DNA of 64,000 nucleotides from Streptomyces sp. LHD-70 (GTDB taxonomy: Bacteria; Actinomycetota; Actinomycetes; Streptomycetales; Streptomycetaceae), in contig NZ_JAVIFW010000032.1 in the NCBI RefSeq assembly GCF_031157275.1, forward strand, positions 1 through 64,000, in the 5' to 3' direction. Positions within the stretch are counted from its first letter, which is position 1, and the number at the start of each line of letters is the position of its first letter. Below, in pieces: positions 33,130-41,896 of this stretch. Under the pieces are notes generated by a model that was not told where the DNA came from, searched no databases, and saw only the letters and a list, made by a program, of their open reading frames with translations. Made by a program: the position numbers and the translations under genes.

Positions 33130-34785
33130 ATGTCCACCAGAAATCTCAACCGCCGCGGGTTCATCGGCGCCGCCGGAGTCGTCGGCCTCGGCCTCGCCGG
33201 CGCCGGCTCACTCACCGCCTGCGGAGCCGGTTCGGCTGCGAAGGGCGGGGGAGCGAAGGCGTCGGCCAAGCTCAAGCTGCCGACGTATGTCGCGGCCAAC
33301 GTTCCCACCCCCGACCTCGCGGGCAACGCCCAGGGCCTCGACCCCGCGTACCTGCGCTACCCCAAGGACCTGGCGCGCAGCGCCGGCAAGAAGCCCGGAG
33401 ACGGCAAGCCGGTCACCGTGCTGACCGAGACCTTCACCACCGCCGCGCCCGCGATGGACCGCAACGCGTACTGGCAGGAGGTGAACAAGCGTCTCGGTTC
33501 GGACCTGAAGATGACGATCGTCAACGGCCTCGGCGCCGAGGACGTCTACCGTTCGAAGTTCAACGCCACCATCGCCGGCGGCGAACTGCCGGACCTCATG
33601 TGGTTCCCGCCGAACCAGGGCCTCAAGGACGTCCCGGCCCTGCTGGAGGCGAAGTTCCACGACCTCACCTCCTACCTGTCGGGCGATGCGGTCAAGAAGT
33701 ACCCGAACCTGGCGAACATCCCCGAATTCGCCTGGAAGACCGCCGTCTTCAACGGCAAGATCTGGGGAGTCGCCGTCCCTTACGGCCGCCAGGGCCAGGT
33801 CTATGTGGCCAACGAGGACTTCTGGAAGCCGGTCGGCGGCGTGCAGTTCGACGACGCTCAGGACTTCTTCGACAAGGCCAAGGAGCTTCTCGACACCAGG
33901 CGCAAGAAGTACGTCCTGGAGCCGGCGTATGTGAACCACATCGGCCAGTTCGCCATGTGGCACGGGGCTCCCAACGGCTGGCGCATGGACGGGGGCAAGC
34001 TGACCCATCTCTTCGAGACGGATGAGTACTTCGCCGGGATCGAGTTCGCCCTCAAGTGCCAGCAGGCGAAGCTGTTCTGGCCGGACCCGAACCTGGCCAC
34101 CACCCTGGAGAAGATGGAAGGCGGCACCCTGGGCCTGCATGTCCAGTCCTTCCCGGGCTTCCTCAGCGACAGCATGATGTACGACTGGCCCGCCAAGATC
34201 GTCGTTCCATTCGCCGCGAAGAAGGGCATGACCCCCTCCTACGGCTACGGCTACGGCTCCGTCGGCTTCACCGGCATCAGCAAGAACGTCAGCAAGGACC
34301 GCGTCGAAACGCTGCTCCAGGTCATCAACTACCTCAGCGCCCCCTTCGGCACCGAGGAGCGGCTCCTCCTCGACAACGGCCTGGAAGGCACCCACCACAC
34401 CCGCACCAAGGACGGCGACGTGGTGCTGAACCGCAAGGGCAACGCCGAAGTGATCACCACCAAGCTGGCCATCAGCTTCTTCGCCAACGCCCCGCAGACC
34501 CTCTACCTTCCCGGCAAGCCCGACACCACCCGCGCCATCCACGAAGCCGAGGTCGAGCTGATGAAGATCGGCAAGATCAACCCGACCACGGGCTTCTTCT
34601 CCGACACCAACGCGTCCGAGGGAGCCTCCTCCACCTCCGCGGTGTACGACGGCGTCATCGACATCGTGGCCGGCCGCAAGCCGCTGTCCTCGTTCAAGAA
34701 GGAACTCCTGCCCAAGTGGCAGCGGACCGCGGGCGACGCGATGCGCCGCGAATTCGAACAGGCCATCGCCGCGAGCAAGAAGTAG
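33130..34785 (+). CDS. Solute-binding lipoprotein of the sugar importer, 551 aa
   Basis: The N-terminus NRRGFIGAAGVVGLGLAG carries a twin-arginine motif and the lipobox LTAC, so the folded protein is probably Tat-exported and lipid-anchored. The body (about residues 80-540) has the two-lobed fold of large LplA-type binding proteins that take up complex sugars, with conserved IAGGELPDLMWF and late ...FKKELLPKWQR. ATG 33130 is preceded by AGGAG. The large size and LplB/LplC partners point to an oligosaccharide or modified-sugar ligand. Confidence 0.92.
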   Translation: MSTRNLNRRGFIGAAGVVGLGLAGAGSLTACGAGSAAKGGGAKASAKLKLPTYVAANVPTPDLAGNAQGLDPAYLRYPKDLARSAGKKPGDGKPVTVLTETFTTAAPAMDRNAYWQEVNKRLGSDLKMTIVNGLGAEDVYRSKFNATIAGGELPDLMWFPPNQGLKDVPALLEAKFHDLTSYLSGDAVKKYPNLANIPEFAWKTAVFNGKIWGVAVPYGRQGQVYVANEDFWKPVGGVQFDDAQDFFDKAKELLDTRRKKYVLEPAYVNHIGQFAMWHGAPNGWRMDGGKLTHLFETDEYFAGIEFALKCQQAKLFWPDPNLATTLEKMEGGTLGLHVQSFPGFLSDSMMYDWPAKIVVPFAAKKGMTPSYGYGYGSVGFTGISKNVSKDRVETLLQVINYLSAPFGTEERLLLDNGLEGTHHTRTKDGDVVLNRKGNAEVITTKLAISFFANAPQTLYLPGKPDTTRAIHEAEVELMKIGKINPTTGFFSDTNASEGASSTSAVYDGVIDIVAGRKPLSSFKKELLPKWQRTAGDAMRREFEQAIAASKK

Positions 34786-34823
34786 TCCCAGCTCACCCTC
34801 AGCGCAGAACAGGAACCCCGCAC

Positions 34824-36008
34824 GTGGAAGATCTACGCATCGGAGTCATCGGGCTCGGACTGCGACGCAACCTCGCGATCACCGCGCACCGGCCGGGCAA
34901 GGGCTCCGTCGTGGCCGCGGTCGCCGACACAGACCCCGCGATACGCGCCCGAGTGCCCGAACTGATCGAAGGGGCAACGGCGGTCGCCGACCACCGGCGG
35001 CTGCTTGACGACGACTCGCTGGACGCAGTCATCGTCGCCACCCCGGACGACACACACGAAGCCATCGCCTGCGACGTGCTCAAGGCGGGCAAGACGGCCT
35101 ACATCGAGAAACCGCTCGGCATCACCGTCGAGCAGTGCGACACCATCCTGCGCACCGCCTACGAGACCGGCACGGGACTCTACGTCGGTCACAACATGCG
35201 GCACATGGGCGTCGTCCGGCTGATGCGGGACATCATCGCCCGCGGCGACATCGGCGAGCCCAAGACTGTCTGGGTGCGGCACTTCGTCTCGTACGGCGGT
35301 GACTACTACTTCAAGGACTGGCACGCCGACCGGCGCCGCACCACCGGACTGCTGCTGCAGAAGGCGGCGCACGACATCGACGTGCTGCACTGGCTGGCCG
35401 GCGGCTACACCCGGCGCGTCAACGCCCTGGGCGACCTGATGGTCTACGGCGACCTGCCCCGCCGTGAGCCGGACACCCCCCGGCCCGAGGGCTGGCTGCG
35501 CGAGTTCGACTGGCCGCCGGCCGAGCGCCGGGACCTGCACCACATCGTGGACGTCGAGGACGTCTCCGTGATGAACATGCAGCTGGACAACGGCGTGATC
35601 GCCGCCTACCAGCAGTGCCACTTCAGCCCGGACTACTTCCGCAACTACACGGTCATCGGCACCGAGGGACGGCTGGAGAACTTCGGCGACGGCCCCGGCG
35701 ACGAAGTACGGGTCTGGAACACCGGCCCGACCGCGTACCGCGCCGACGCCGACGCGGTCCATCGGGTCCCCGACGCGGACGGCTCCCACGGCGGGGCCGA
35801 CGACCGGATCGTCGAGGAGTTCTGCCGCTTCGTCCGCGACGGCGGTGTCACCGACACCTCACCGGTCGCGGCACGCATGAGCGTCGCCGCCGGCGTGATG
35901 GCTACCCGCTCGTTGCGCGAGGGCGGAACTCCGTACGACGTGCCGCCCCTTGACCCCGCGCTCATGGCGTACTTCGCCGCAGGCCAGCGCACAGGGCGCA
36001 CAACATAG
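34824..36008 (+). CDS. Gfo/Idh/MocA-family oxidoreductase (copy 1), 394 aa
   Basis: This NAD(P)-dependent sugar dehydrogenase has the N-terminal Rossmann domain RIGVIGLGLRRNLA, the conserved EKP motif YIEKPLGI near residue 96 and the long C-terminal sheet domain with KDWHADRRRTTGLLLQKAAHDIDVLHWL. GTG 34824 follows AGGAA at eight bases. It is the fourth gene of the importer operon and is closely similar to the gene at 41897. The substrate is probably the imported sugar or its oxidised form. A strong terminator follows. Confidence 0.93.
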   Translation: MEDLRIGVIGLGLRRNLAITAHRPGKGSVVAAVADTDPAIRARVPELIEGATAVADHRRLLDDDSLDAVIVATPDDTHEAIACDVLKAGKTAYIEKPLGITVEQCDTILRTAYETGTGLYVGHNMRHMGVVRLMRDIIARGDIGEPKTVWVRHFVSYGGDYYFKDWHADRRRTTGLLLQKAAHDIDVLHWLAGGYTRRVNALGDLMVYGDLPRREPDTPRPEGWLREFDWPPAERRDLHHIVDVEDVSVMNMQLDNGVIAAYQQCHFSPDYFRNYTVIGTEGRLENFGDGPGDEVRVWNTGPTAYRADADAVHRVPDADGSHGGADDRIVEEFCRFVRDGGVTDTSPVAARMSVAAGVMATRSLREGGTPYDVPPLDPALMAYFAAGQRTGRTT

Positions 36009-36017
36009 GAGCGGCGC

Positions 36018-36074
36018 CGAAGGGCAGATGTGGGGTCAGGACGGACAGCCCGGGCCCCGCACCTGCCCTTCGGC
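36018..36074. terminator. Terminator of the importer operon
   Basis: CCGAAGGGCAGATGTGGGG pairs with CCCCGCACCTGCCCTTCGG (19 positions, two mismatches) and begins nine bases after the dehydrogenase stop. Confidence 0.8.
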
Positions 36075-36163
36075 CTTGGTGGACAGCGGATGTTTCGCGT
36101 TCTGGACCGGCTCTGGTCCCTGCGCAGAAGAAGCAGCATCATGTGCTCACGATGAGGTTTCTA

Positions 36164-36181
36164 CGCGCATAGTCGTGCGCG
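36164..36181. promoter_or_regulatory. Palindrome upstream of the DeoR gene
   Basis: CGCGCA-TAGTCG-TGCGCG is a perfect 6-bp inverted repeat 31 bases before the DeoR start. It contains CGCGCAT, shared with the sites at 30936 and 41201, and is a likely autoregulatory site. Confidence 0.5.
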
Positions 36182-36212
36182 ATAGGCTCCCTCTACAAGC
36201 GAGGAGGAACAA

Positions 36213-36998
36213 GTGGCGGCACATTCGCGGTGGACCCGGCTGCTGGAGATTCTCAGCGACGAGGGTCGTGTCGACGTGCTCGACGCTGCTGAGCGGCTGG
36301 GCTGCTCCGCCGCCACGATCCGGCGGGACCTGGACGAGCTGGCCCGGCAGAACCTGCTGACCCGCACGCGAGGCGGCGCGGTGGTGAGTTCTGTCGCGTA
36401 TGACCTGCCACTGCGATACAAGGTGGCCCGCAAGGCCGATGAGAAGCAGCGCATCGCGAAGGCCGCCGCAGCATTGATCCCGTCGGGTTCGACCGTGGGC
36501 ATCAACGGGGGTACGACGACGTCCGAGGTGGCCCGGGAACTGGCCGTACGGGCGGACCCCGCCGGCGGGAGCGGCGGACCCGCACTGACGGTCGTGACCA
36601 ACGCGATCAACATCGCCAACGAGCTGGCGGTCCGCCCCCATGTGAAGCTCGTCCTCACCGGCGGTGTGGCCCGGCCCAACTCATACGAGCTGGTGGGCCC
36701 GTTGGTGAATTCCGTCCTCCGTACCCTGGCGCTGGACTACACGATCCTCGGTGTGGACGCTGTTCACCCGAGCATCGGGGCAGCGACCCATGACGAGTCG
36801 GAGGCCGGCGCCAACCGCGCCCTTGCCGAGTGCGCGAGCGAGGTGATCGTCGTGGCCGACTCGTCCAAACTGGGGCGCCGGGCCTTTGCCCTGGTGTGCG
36901 AGTTGAGTGCCGTGTCGGTTCTGGTGACGGACAAGGACGCGCCCGAGGGGATCGTCGAAGAGATCTCCAGCCGGGGCATCGACGTGTTGCGCGTGTGA
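36213..36998 (+). CDS. DeoR/GlpR-family transcriptional regulator, 261 aa
   Basis: The N-terminal helix-turn-helix VDVLDAAERLGCSAATIRRDLDELARQ is typical of DeoR repressors. The C-terminal sensor domain (about residues 75-250) has GSTVGINGGTTTSEVARE, TNAINIANELA, LTGG and the late VADSSKLGRRAF, all conserved in regulators that bind phosphorylated sugars. GTG 36213 follows GAGGAGGAAC. The AgaR-like character and the flanking sugar genes make it the likely regulator of the importer and SIS operons. Confidence 0.93.
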   Translation: MAAHSRWTRLLEILSDEGRVDVLDAAERLGCSAATIRRDLDELARQNLLTRTRGGAVVSSVAYDLPLRYKVARKADEKQRIAKAAAALIPSGSTVGINGGTTTSEVARELAVRADPAGGSGGPALTVVTNAINIANELAVRPHVKLVLTGGVARPNSYELVGPLVNSVLRTLALDYTILGVDAVHPSIGAATHDESEAGANRALAECASEVIVVADSSKLGRRAFALVCELSAVSVLVTDKDAPEGIVEEISSRGIDVLRV

Positions 36999-37059
36999 CA
37001 GCAGGTCGGGCGGATCCGTCTCAACCGAGATGGTCGTGCAGTGCCTTCTCCGCACTGGC

Positions 37060-37407
37060 CGGGGCGCCGGACTCGATGCCCTCTTCCCTCACTTCGGGGA
37101 CGTCGCCGTACTGCTTCGCCTCGGTACCGTTCGGCCGGGCACTGTGCGCCCTGGCCGTGGCCGCCGTGGCGGGAACGACATTGGCGCTGAGCCTGTCCGC
37201 GTCCTCCGACTTCCTCGCCGCCTACGGCAACGTCCTCACCGTCATGCCGTACCTCTTCGCGCCATGGACCGCGGTCAACCTCACCGACTCCTTCCTGTCG
37301 GGCTCGGCGTCGGGTTCCTCGTGTACTGGCTCGCCCACCGCAACGTCGACTTGAGCCACGAGTGGGCGCTCGACCGGACCGCAGGCGTCGTTCTGACCGA
37401 CGCCTGA
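37060..37407 (+). pseudogene. NCS1 cytosine/purine permease, C-terminal relic
   Basis: The frame LSASSDFLAAYGNVLTVMPYLFAPWTAVNLTDSF matches the helix 9-10 region of NCS1 permeases. A frame change then leads to VGLGVGFLVYWLAHRNVDLSHEWAL, which could be the last helix. The rest of the protein is absent. Confidence 0.6.
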
Positions 37408-37468
37408 TGGTCGGCCTGCCCTTCCCGGCCCGCGCACCTCGACCGCCCACTCTCAGCAGAACCCGTCA

Positions 37469-38320
37469 TCAACACCGCACTTTCGAGCCCCCGGTCAGGA
37501 CCTGGAGGAGGCGGGCCACCTCGGTGGCGACGGTGTCGCGGGCGGGGCCGAGGTACTTGCGGGGATCGGCCACGTGGGGATGAGCCTCCAGGTGGATACG
37601 GACCGCCTGGGTGAATGCCTTGTTCAGATGGGTGGAGACATTCACCTTCGTCATGCCCGCGCCGATGGCTCTGGCGAGGTCCGCGTCGCCGACCCCGGAT
37701 GAGCCGTGCAGCACGAGAGGGACACTCACGGCGTCGCGCAACCGCGTGATGAGAGGGAAGTCGAGGACGGCGTCACGGGTGAGCATCGCGTGGGAGCTCC
37801 CCACCGCCACTGCGAGGGCGTCGACGCCCGTGGCCGCGACGAAGGCGCGCGCCTCGTCCGGGTCCGTGCGTACGCCCGGGGCATGGGCGCCGTCCTTGCC
37901 GCCGACCTCACCGAGCTCCGCCTCCACCCACACGTTCCGGCTGTGGCAGTACTCCGTGATCTCGCGAGTGGCCGCGACGTTCTCCTCGTACGGGAGCTTT
38001 GCCGCGTCGAACATGACGGACGTGAACCCGAGGGCGACGGCCTCGTGCACGAGGCCGGCCGACTCGGCATGGTCGAGATGAACAGCGACCGGGACGCTTG
38101 CCGCCCGCGCCACGGCGATCGACGCCAGCCCGATCGGTTCGATCGAGCCGTGGTACCGGGCGGTGTTCTCGCTGATCTGCAGGATCACCGGCCGCCCCGC
38201 GGCTTCGGCTCCCCGCACGATGGCCTGGGCGTGCTCGATCTGTACGACGTTGAATGCACCGACTCCGGTCGCCTGCTTGCGGGCGTCGAGGGCGATGTCG
38301 TCAGTGGGTGTGAGCGGCAT
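37469..38320 (-). CDS. Class II fructose/tagatose-bisphosphate aldolase family, 283 aa
   Basis: This zinc-dependent TIM-barrel aldolase cleaves a ketose 1,6-bisphosphate to dihydroxyacetone phosphate and glyceraldehyde 3-phosphate. The zinc/catalytic motif VAVHLDHAES lies near residue 78, followed by FDAAKLPYEEN, EAELGEVGGKDG, VGSSHAM and the phosphate loop LHGSSGVGD with VNVSTHLN. The pattern is closest to the GatY/KbaY/tagatose type. AAGGAAG precedes ATG 38320, which overlaps the upstream gene by 20 bases. It is the last gene of the SIS-ROK-PfkB operon. Confidence 0.9.
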   Translation of the reverse strand: MPLTPTDDIALDARKQATGVGAFNVVQIEHAQAIVRGAEAAGRPVILQISENTARYHGSIEPIGLASIAVARAASVPVAVHLDHAESAGLVHEAVALGFTSVMFDAAKLPYEENVAATREITEYCHSRNVWVEAELGEVGGKDGAHAPGVRTDPDEARAFVAATGVDALAVAVGSSHAMLTRDAVLDFPLITRLRDAVSVPLVLHGSSGVGDADLARAIGAGMTKVNVSTHLNKAFTQAVRIHLEAHPHVADPRKYLGPARDTVATEVARLLQVLTGGSKVRC

Positions 38321-39233
38321 GGACTTCCTTAACGGGTACGGCCGTACGGAGTCGGCGATAGATGTCGGCGCAGAAGTCACCGGCCACCGGGGCCGGGACG
38401 GCAGCGGCTGACAGGGCCACGGCCTCGCGCAGAATCCCGGGCCACGGCCGGCCGGCCGCGAGCCCGGCGGCGAGCGCGGCGACGCACGCGTCACCCGCGC
38501 CGGTCGGGTTGCCTGCCAGGCGCTCGGGGGGTGATGCCTGCCATGTGCCGTCCTCGGTGGCCGCATGCAATCCGTCCGGACCGCAGGAGGCCACGACCGA
38601 GGAGGCGCCGAGGGCGCGCAGTTCGCGGGCAGCCGTCGCGATATCGGAGTGGCCGGTGACGGCGGCCAGTTCGACAGCATTGGGCTTGACCACGTCGGGA
38701 CAGGCGCTCAGGGCACTGGTCAAGGCCGGGCCGGACGTGTCCAGGATGGTGCGGGCCCCGGCCCGGTCGGCCTGGGAGACGAGTTGGGCGTAGGCGTCGG
38801 AGGGCAGGCCCGGAGGCAGACTCCCCGACAGCACGACGACGGCGGCTTTACGTACGAGTTCCGCGTAGCGCGAGGCGAACTCGGCCCACTCCGGCGGTTG
38901 TACGCGTGGTCCCGCCTGGTTGAAGACGGTCGCATCGCCGTCGTCGCGGGAGACGACGGTCAGCGTGCGTCGTGAGTCGCCCGCGATGGGAACGAGCTCT
39001 TCCGACAGGCCGGCCGATCGGAGCTCGCTGCGCAGGAGCCTGCCGGTGGGTCCGCCGCAGAGCCCGGTCACCACGGCGGGCTGTCCCAGGGCTGACAGCA
39101 CGCGGGCGACGTTGATGCCCTTGCCGCCTGCGCGCTCGTACGCGGTGTCGACGCGGTGCGATGTGTGAGGAGCCAGGCGGTCGACGACGTACGTGACGTC
39201 GAGGGCGGCGTTGAGTGTGACGGTGAGGATCAA
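38301..39233 (-). CDS. PfkB-family hexose-1/6-phosphate kinase (1-phosphofructokinase type), 310 aa
   Basis: This ribokinase-fold sugar kinase starts LILTVTLNAALDVTY, the FruK/LacC signature. It has the N-terminal GGKGINVARVL motif and the catalytic C-terminal motif NPTGAGDACVAALAAG near residue 260, where the aspartate is the general base. TTG 39233 is chosen because it overlaps the upstream TGA as TTGA and GGGAGG lies upstream. In the operon it would phosphorylate a ketohexose phosphate to the bisphosphate used by the following aldolase. Confidence 0.9.
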   Translation of the reverse strand: MILTVTLNAALDVTYVVDRLAPHTSHRVDTAYERAGGKGINVARVLSALGQPAVVTGLCGGPTGRLLRSELRSAGLSEELVPIAGDSRRTLTVVSRDDGDATVFNQAGPRVQPPEWAEFASRYAELVRKAAVVVLSGSLPPGLPSDAYAQLVSQADRAGARTILDTSGPALTSALSACPDVVKPNAVELAAVTGHSDIATAARELRALGASSVVASCGPDGLHAATEDGTWQASPPERLAGNPTGAGDACVAALAAGLAAGRPWPGILREAVALSAAAVPAPVAGDFCADIYRRLRTAVPVKEVHAAHTH

Positions 39234-40195
39234 AGGGACGGCACCTCCCTTCCAGCGGGGATGCCGGTCACCCCGGTCACGGCGTCCCACGCGAGCAGTC
39301 CCGCGCCCAGGCAACCGGCCTGGTCGCCGAGTTCGGCGTGTAGAAGACGGGGGCGCCGCTGGAACGTCAGGCGTTCGGCCAGACGGGTACGGATCGGGTC
39401 CAGGAGGAGGTCGCCCGCTTCGGCGAGACCACCGCCCACCACGATCAGCTCGGGTGCGAGCAGGGTCGACGCGGTCGCGAAGGCCATCGCCAGGGCGTCG
39501 ACCGCCCGGTTCCAGACCATGAGCGCGTGCGGGTCGCCCTGCGCCACGAGGGCTGCCACCTCGTCGGCGCCCTCGACCGGACATCCCGAACTGATCGTGA
39601 ACGCCGCGGCTACAGCCGCCGCGGTCGCCACCGTCTCCACGCATCCGCGGACACCGCAGACACACACGGCGCCGTCCGGATCGGCGACAAGGTGCCCCAG
39701 CTCCCCGACGAAGCCCGCGCCCCGCACGGGCCGCCCGTCGCTGATGACTGCGGCCGAGACGCCTGTCCCGATCGCGACGAAGAGCACATCGCGAGCACCG
39801 CGAGCGGCCCCGAGGACCCGCTCCGCGTTCCCGCCGGCGCGGACGTCGTGCCCGAGCGTCACGGGTATCCCCGTGCGCTGTCCGAGGAGGTCGCCGAGCG
39901 GGAGGTCACGCCAGCCGATGTTGCCCGAATAGACGGCGAGGGCCCGGTCTTCGTCCACGATGCCAGGCACGGCCACACCCGCCCGAAGGACGGTGGAGCC
40001 GATGGCAGCGGCCTGCTCGATGAGCGAGTCGAGCGCGGCAGCCATATGGGCGACCACCGCGTCGGGCCCGGCGTCGCGGTGTGTCGGACGGCGCAGCGTG
40101 CCCAGGGGACGCATGTCGCGGTCCAGGAGCGCCCCCTTCATGGCTGTACCGCCCACATCCAGGGCGATCACGCACACGTCGGCACGGTCAGGCAT
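39230..40195 (-). CDS. ROK-family sugar kinase, 321 aa
   Basis: The protein has the ATP-binding N-terminus VIALDVGGTAMKGAL and the metal/catalytic loop IGTGVSAAVI...GFVGELGHL. The ROK zinc-binding motif follows as CVCGVRGCVE near residue 180. ROK kinases phosphorylate glucose or N-acetylated amino sugars, and a ROK protein without a DNA-binding domain, as here, is an enzyme. ATG 40195 overlaps the upstream SIS gene by eight bases. It would phosphorylate the incoming sugar at position 6. Confidence 0.93.
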   Translation of the reverse strand: MPDRADVCVIALDVGGTAMKGALLDRDMRPLGTLRRPTHRDAGPDAVVAHMAAALDSLIEQAAAIGSTVLRAGVAVPGIVDEDRALAVYSGNIGWRDLPLGDLLGQRTGIPVTLGHDVRAGGNAERVLGAARGARDVLFVAIGTGVSAAVISDGRPVRGAGFVGELGHLVADPDGAVCVCGVRGCVETVATAAAVAAAFTISSGCPVEGADEVAALVAQGDPHALMVWNRAVDALAMAFATASTLLAPELIVVGGGLAEAGDLLLDPIRTRLAERLTFQRRPRLLHAELGDQAGCLGAGLLAWDAVTGVTGIPAGREVPSL

Positions 40196-41138
40196 CCCGG
40201 TTGTCCAGGACGACGGACCGGGTGAGGTTCCGGGGCCGGTCGGGATCGTAGCCGCGCGCCTCAGCGATTGCGACGGCCAGGCGCTGGGCCCGGATCAGGT
40301 CGGCCAAGGGGTCCAACTCTCCGGACACGCCCTGGGATCCGGCGACCAGGGTGCCGCCGACCCGAGCGACGTCGTCGGCCAGACCCTGCGGCAGCGAGCC
40401 GAACATCCATGTCACGCGGCCTGGCCCGGTGATGCTGATCGGACCGTGCCGGTACTCCATGGCGGGGTAGGCCTCGGTCCACGCCCCGGCGGCCTCGCGC
40501 ATCTTCAGCGCCGCCTCCAGCGCCAGCCCGTAGGTCCAGCCGCTTCCCAGGAAGGTGAACTGCTCGGCACCGGTCAACTCGGCGTCCAGCGGCGCGATCA
40601 CGGCCCGTTCGGCATCCCGGGCCGCCTGGGCAAGTGTCCGCACGCCCACCGGCAGGGCGTTCTCCGTTTCAAGATGCGCGCGCAGCAATGCCAGCACACT
40701 GGTGGCGAAGCGGGTCTGCACCACCGACTCCTCGTCGGCGAAGTCCAGCACCACCAGGGAGTCGGCTGCGGCCATCACCGGGGTAGCGGGATCTGCCGTG
40801 AGTGCGACGGAGGGCACCAGCCCACGGACTCGGCCGAGCAGCTCCAGTACCTCGGTCGTGGTACCGGACCGCGAGATCGCCAGGAGCCGGTCGTAACCGC
40901 GCGCAAGGGGAAACTCCGAAGCCGCGAAGGCGTCCGTCTCCCCGTGGCCGCCGCTCTCGCGCAACGTCGCGTATGCCTGGGCCATGAACCAGGAGGTGCC
41001 GCAGCCGACGACCGCGACGCGCTCGCCGCGGCGGGGCAGGTCGGCGGCGTGCTGAGCGAGCGACGCGCTCGCCTGTCGCCAGCAGTCGGGCTGGGAGGTT
41101 ATCTCGGCAGCGGTGCGGGAGGTGTGCGTATCGGGCAT
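40188..41138 (-). CDS. SIS-domain sugar isomerase/deaminase, AgaS-like, 316 aa
   Basis: Two SIS domains are present. The first has VAVVGCGTSWFMAQA and SRSGTTTEVLELL (residues 40-105), and the second has FTFLGSGWTYGLALEAALKMREA and MEYRHGPIS (about 190-240). These resemble the isomerase part of GlmS and the AgaS proteins that convert amino-sugar 6-phosphate to ketose 6-phosphate and ammonia. It is the first gene of the leftward operon, with ROK kinase, PfkB kinase and aldolase completing a route from amino sugar to triose phosphates. Confidence 0.9.
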   Translation of the reverse strand: MPDTHTSRTAAEITSQPDCWRQASASLAQHAADLPRRGERVAVVGCGTSWFMAQAYATLRESGGHGETDAFAASEFPLARGYDRLLAISRSGTTTEVLELLGRVRGLVPSVALTADPATPVMAAADSLVVLDFADEESVVQTRFATSVLALLRAHLETENALPVGVRTLAQAARDAERAVIAPLDAELTGAEQFTFLGSGWTYGLALEAALKMREAAGAWTEAYPAMEYRHGPISITGPGRVTWMFGSLPQGLADDVARVGGTLVAGSQGVSGELDPLADLIRAQRLAVAIAEARGYDPDRPRNLTRSVVLDNRDA

Positions 41139-41429
41139 GCAAGGTCTCCTTCAGAACGGTCAGCGCAGACCAGCCGATGAGGAATCGGCGCTCGGGTGGC
41201 TGCGCGGATGCGCGATCCTGTTGTTTCATGCGCAGCTTTGCTGGGTTGGGCTCAGGTGTAAAGCACTTTCAAACAACTTCTGTCATGTGATGAGCGCCGA
41301 TGGGTATCGAGCTGTGCAGACACCCCTGCGGCAGGACTGCGCCAATAGGGGCAGTGTATGCATCATGATGATTGAAATGGCAGCGCTGTGTACATGTTTG
41401 CGCATACCTCGTTATCCCGGAGCGGGTGG
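41139..41429. other. Promoter region of the SIS operon
   Basis: There is no gene. The shared 14-mer lies at 41201-41214 and a further ATGCGCA near 41228, both upstream of the leftward SIS gene. ATCATGAT and TTTGCGCATA motifs lie between 41360 and 41410. Confidence 0.5.
41201..41214. promoter_or_regulatory. 14-mer upstream of the SIS operon, shared with importer operon
   Basis: The minus strand reads CGCGCATCCGCGCA, matching the site at 30936-30949 in 13 of 14 positions. It lies 63 bases upstream of the SIS start codon, within the promoter range. Confidence 0.5.
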
Positions 41430-41758
41430 CGCACAGCCCCACTTCGGCGTCGTTCCCGACCTCGCTGTCCCCTCTGTGCGCCACCGCCGCCCTCGTGCCC
41501 CTGAGGCATCTGGCCGACCTCGAAGTCCACAGGCGGATCGACGCAGCCGGGCACAGGGGCATGGAGGCGATTCACAGGGTGTCCCTTGAGACCACCGAGT
41601 TCCGTGCGTCGTGCAGGGCGTCGGTGCGATGTTCCAAGTCGTCTTCCGCGAGGGCGATTCCTCACCCGCTGGCCTGTTGGTTCGTCTCCTCGGTGCTGGA
41701 CGACGCCGACACCGAGCGCGCCTGCGCGGCCGTCGATGCGGCGTTCGCGGCGCTCTGA
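41430..41758 (+). pseudogene. Class III aminotransferase (glutamate-1-semialdehyde aminomutase-like), C-terminal relic
   Basis: Fragments in shifting frames read LVPLRHLADLEVHRRIDAAGHRGMEAIHRV, then GVGAMFQVVFREG and finally CWFVSSVLDDADTERACAAVDAAFAAL before the stop. These are consecutive segments of the C-terminal domain of GSA-aminomutase-like PLP enzymes. A deletion lies between the second and third, and the N-terminal domain is missing. Confidence 0.65.
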
Positions 41759-41822
41759 TCTCCGGCGGCCGCACATCCGGGCCGACCCTGATGGAGAATT
41801 TTGATTTATTGCGCCGCCTTGC

Positions 41823-41855
41823 AGTCAACTTCATGCATATGTAAGCATGTTGACT
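41823..41855. promoter_or_regulatory. Inverted repeat upstream of the second Gfo/Idh/MocA gene
   Basis: AGTCAAC (41823-41829) and GTTGACT (41849-41855) are perfect 7-bp arms with a 19-base gap that itself holds CATGCATATGTAAGCATG. The position 42 bases before the start suggests an operator different from the 14-mer site. Confidence 0.5.
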
Positions 41856-41896
41856 GTTCAGGGCTCGGCAACTCAAGGCAGGAGTCGAAGCACGCA

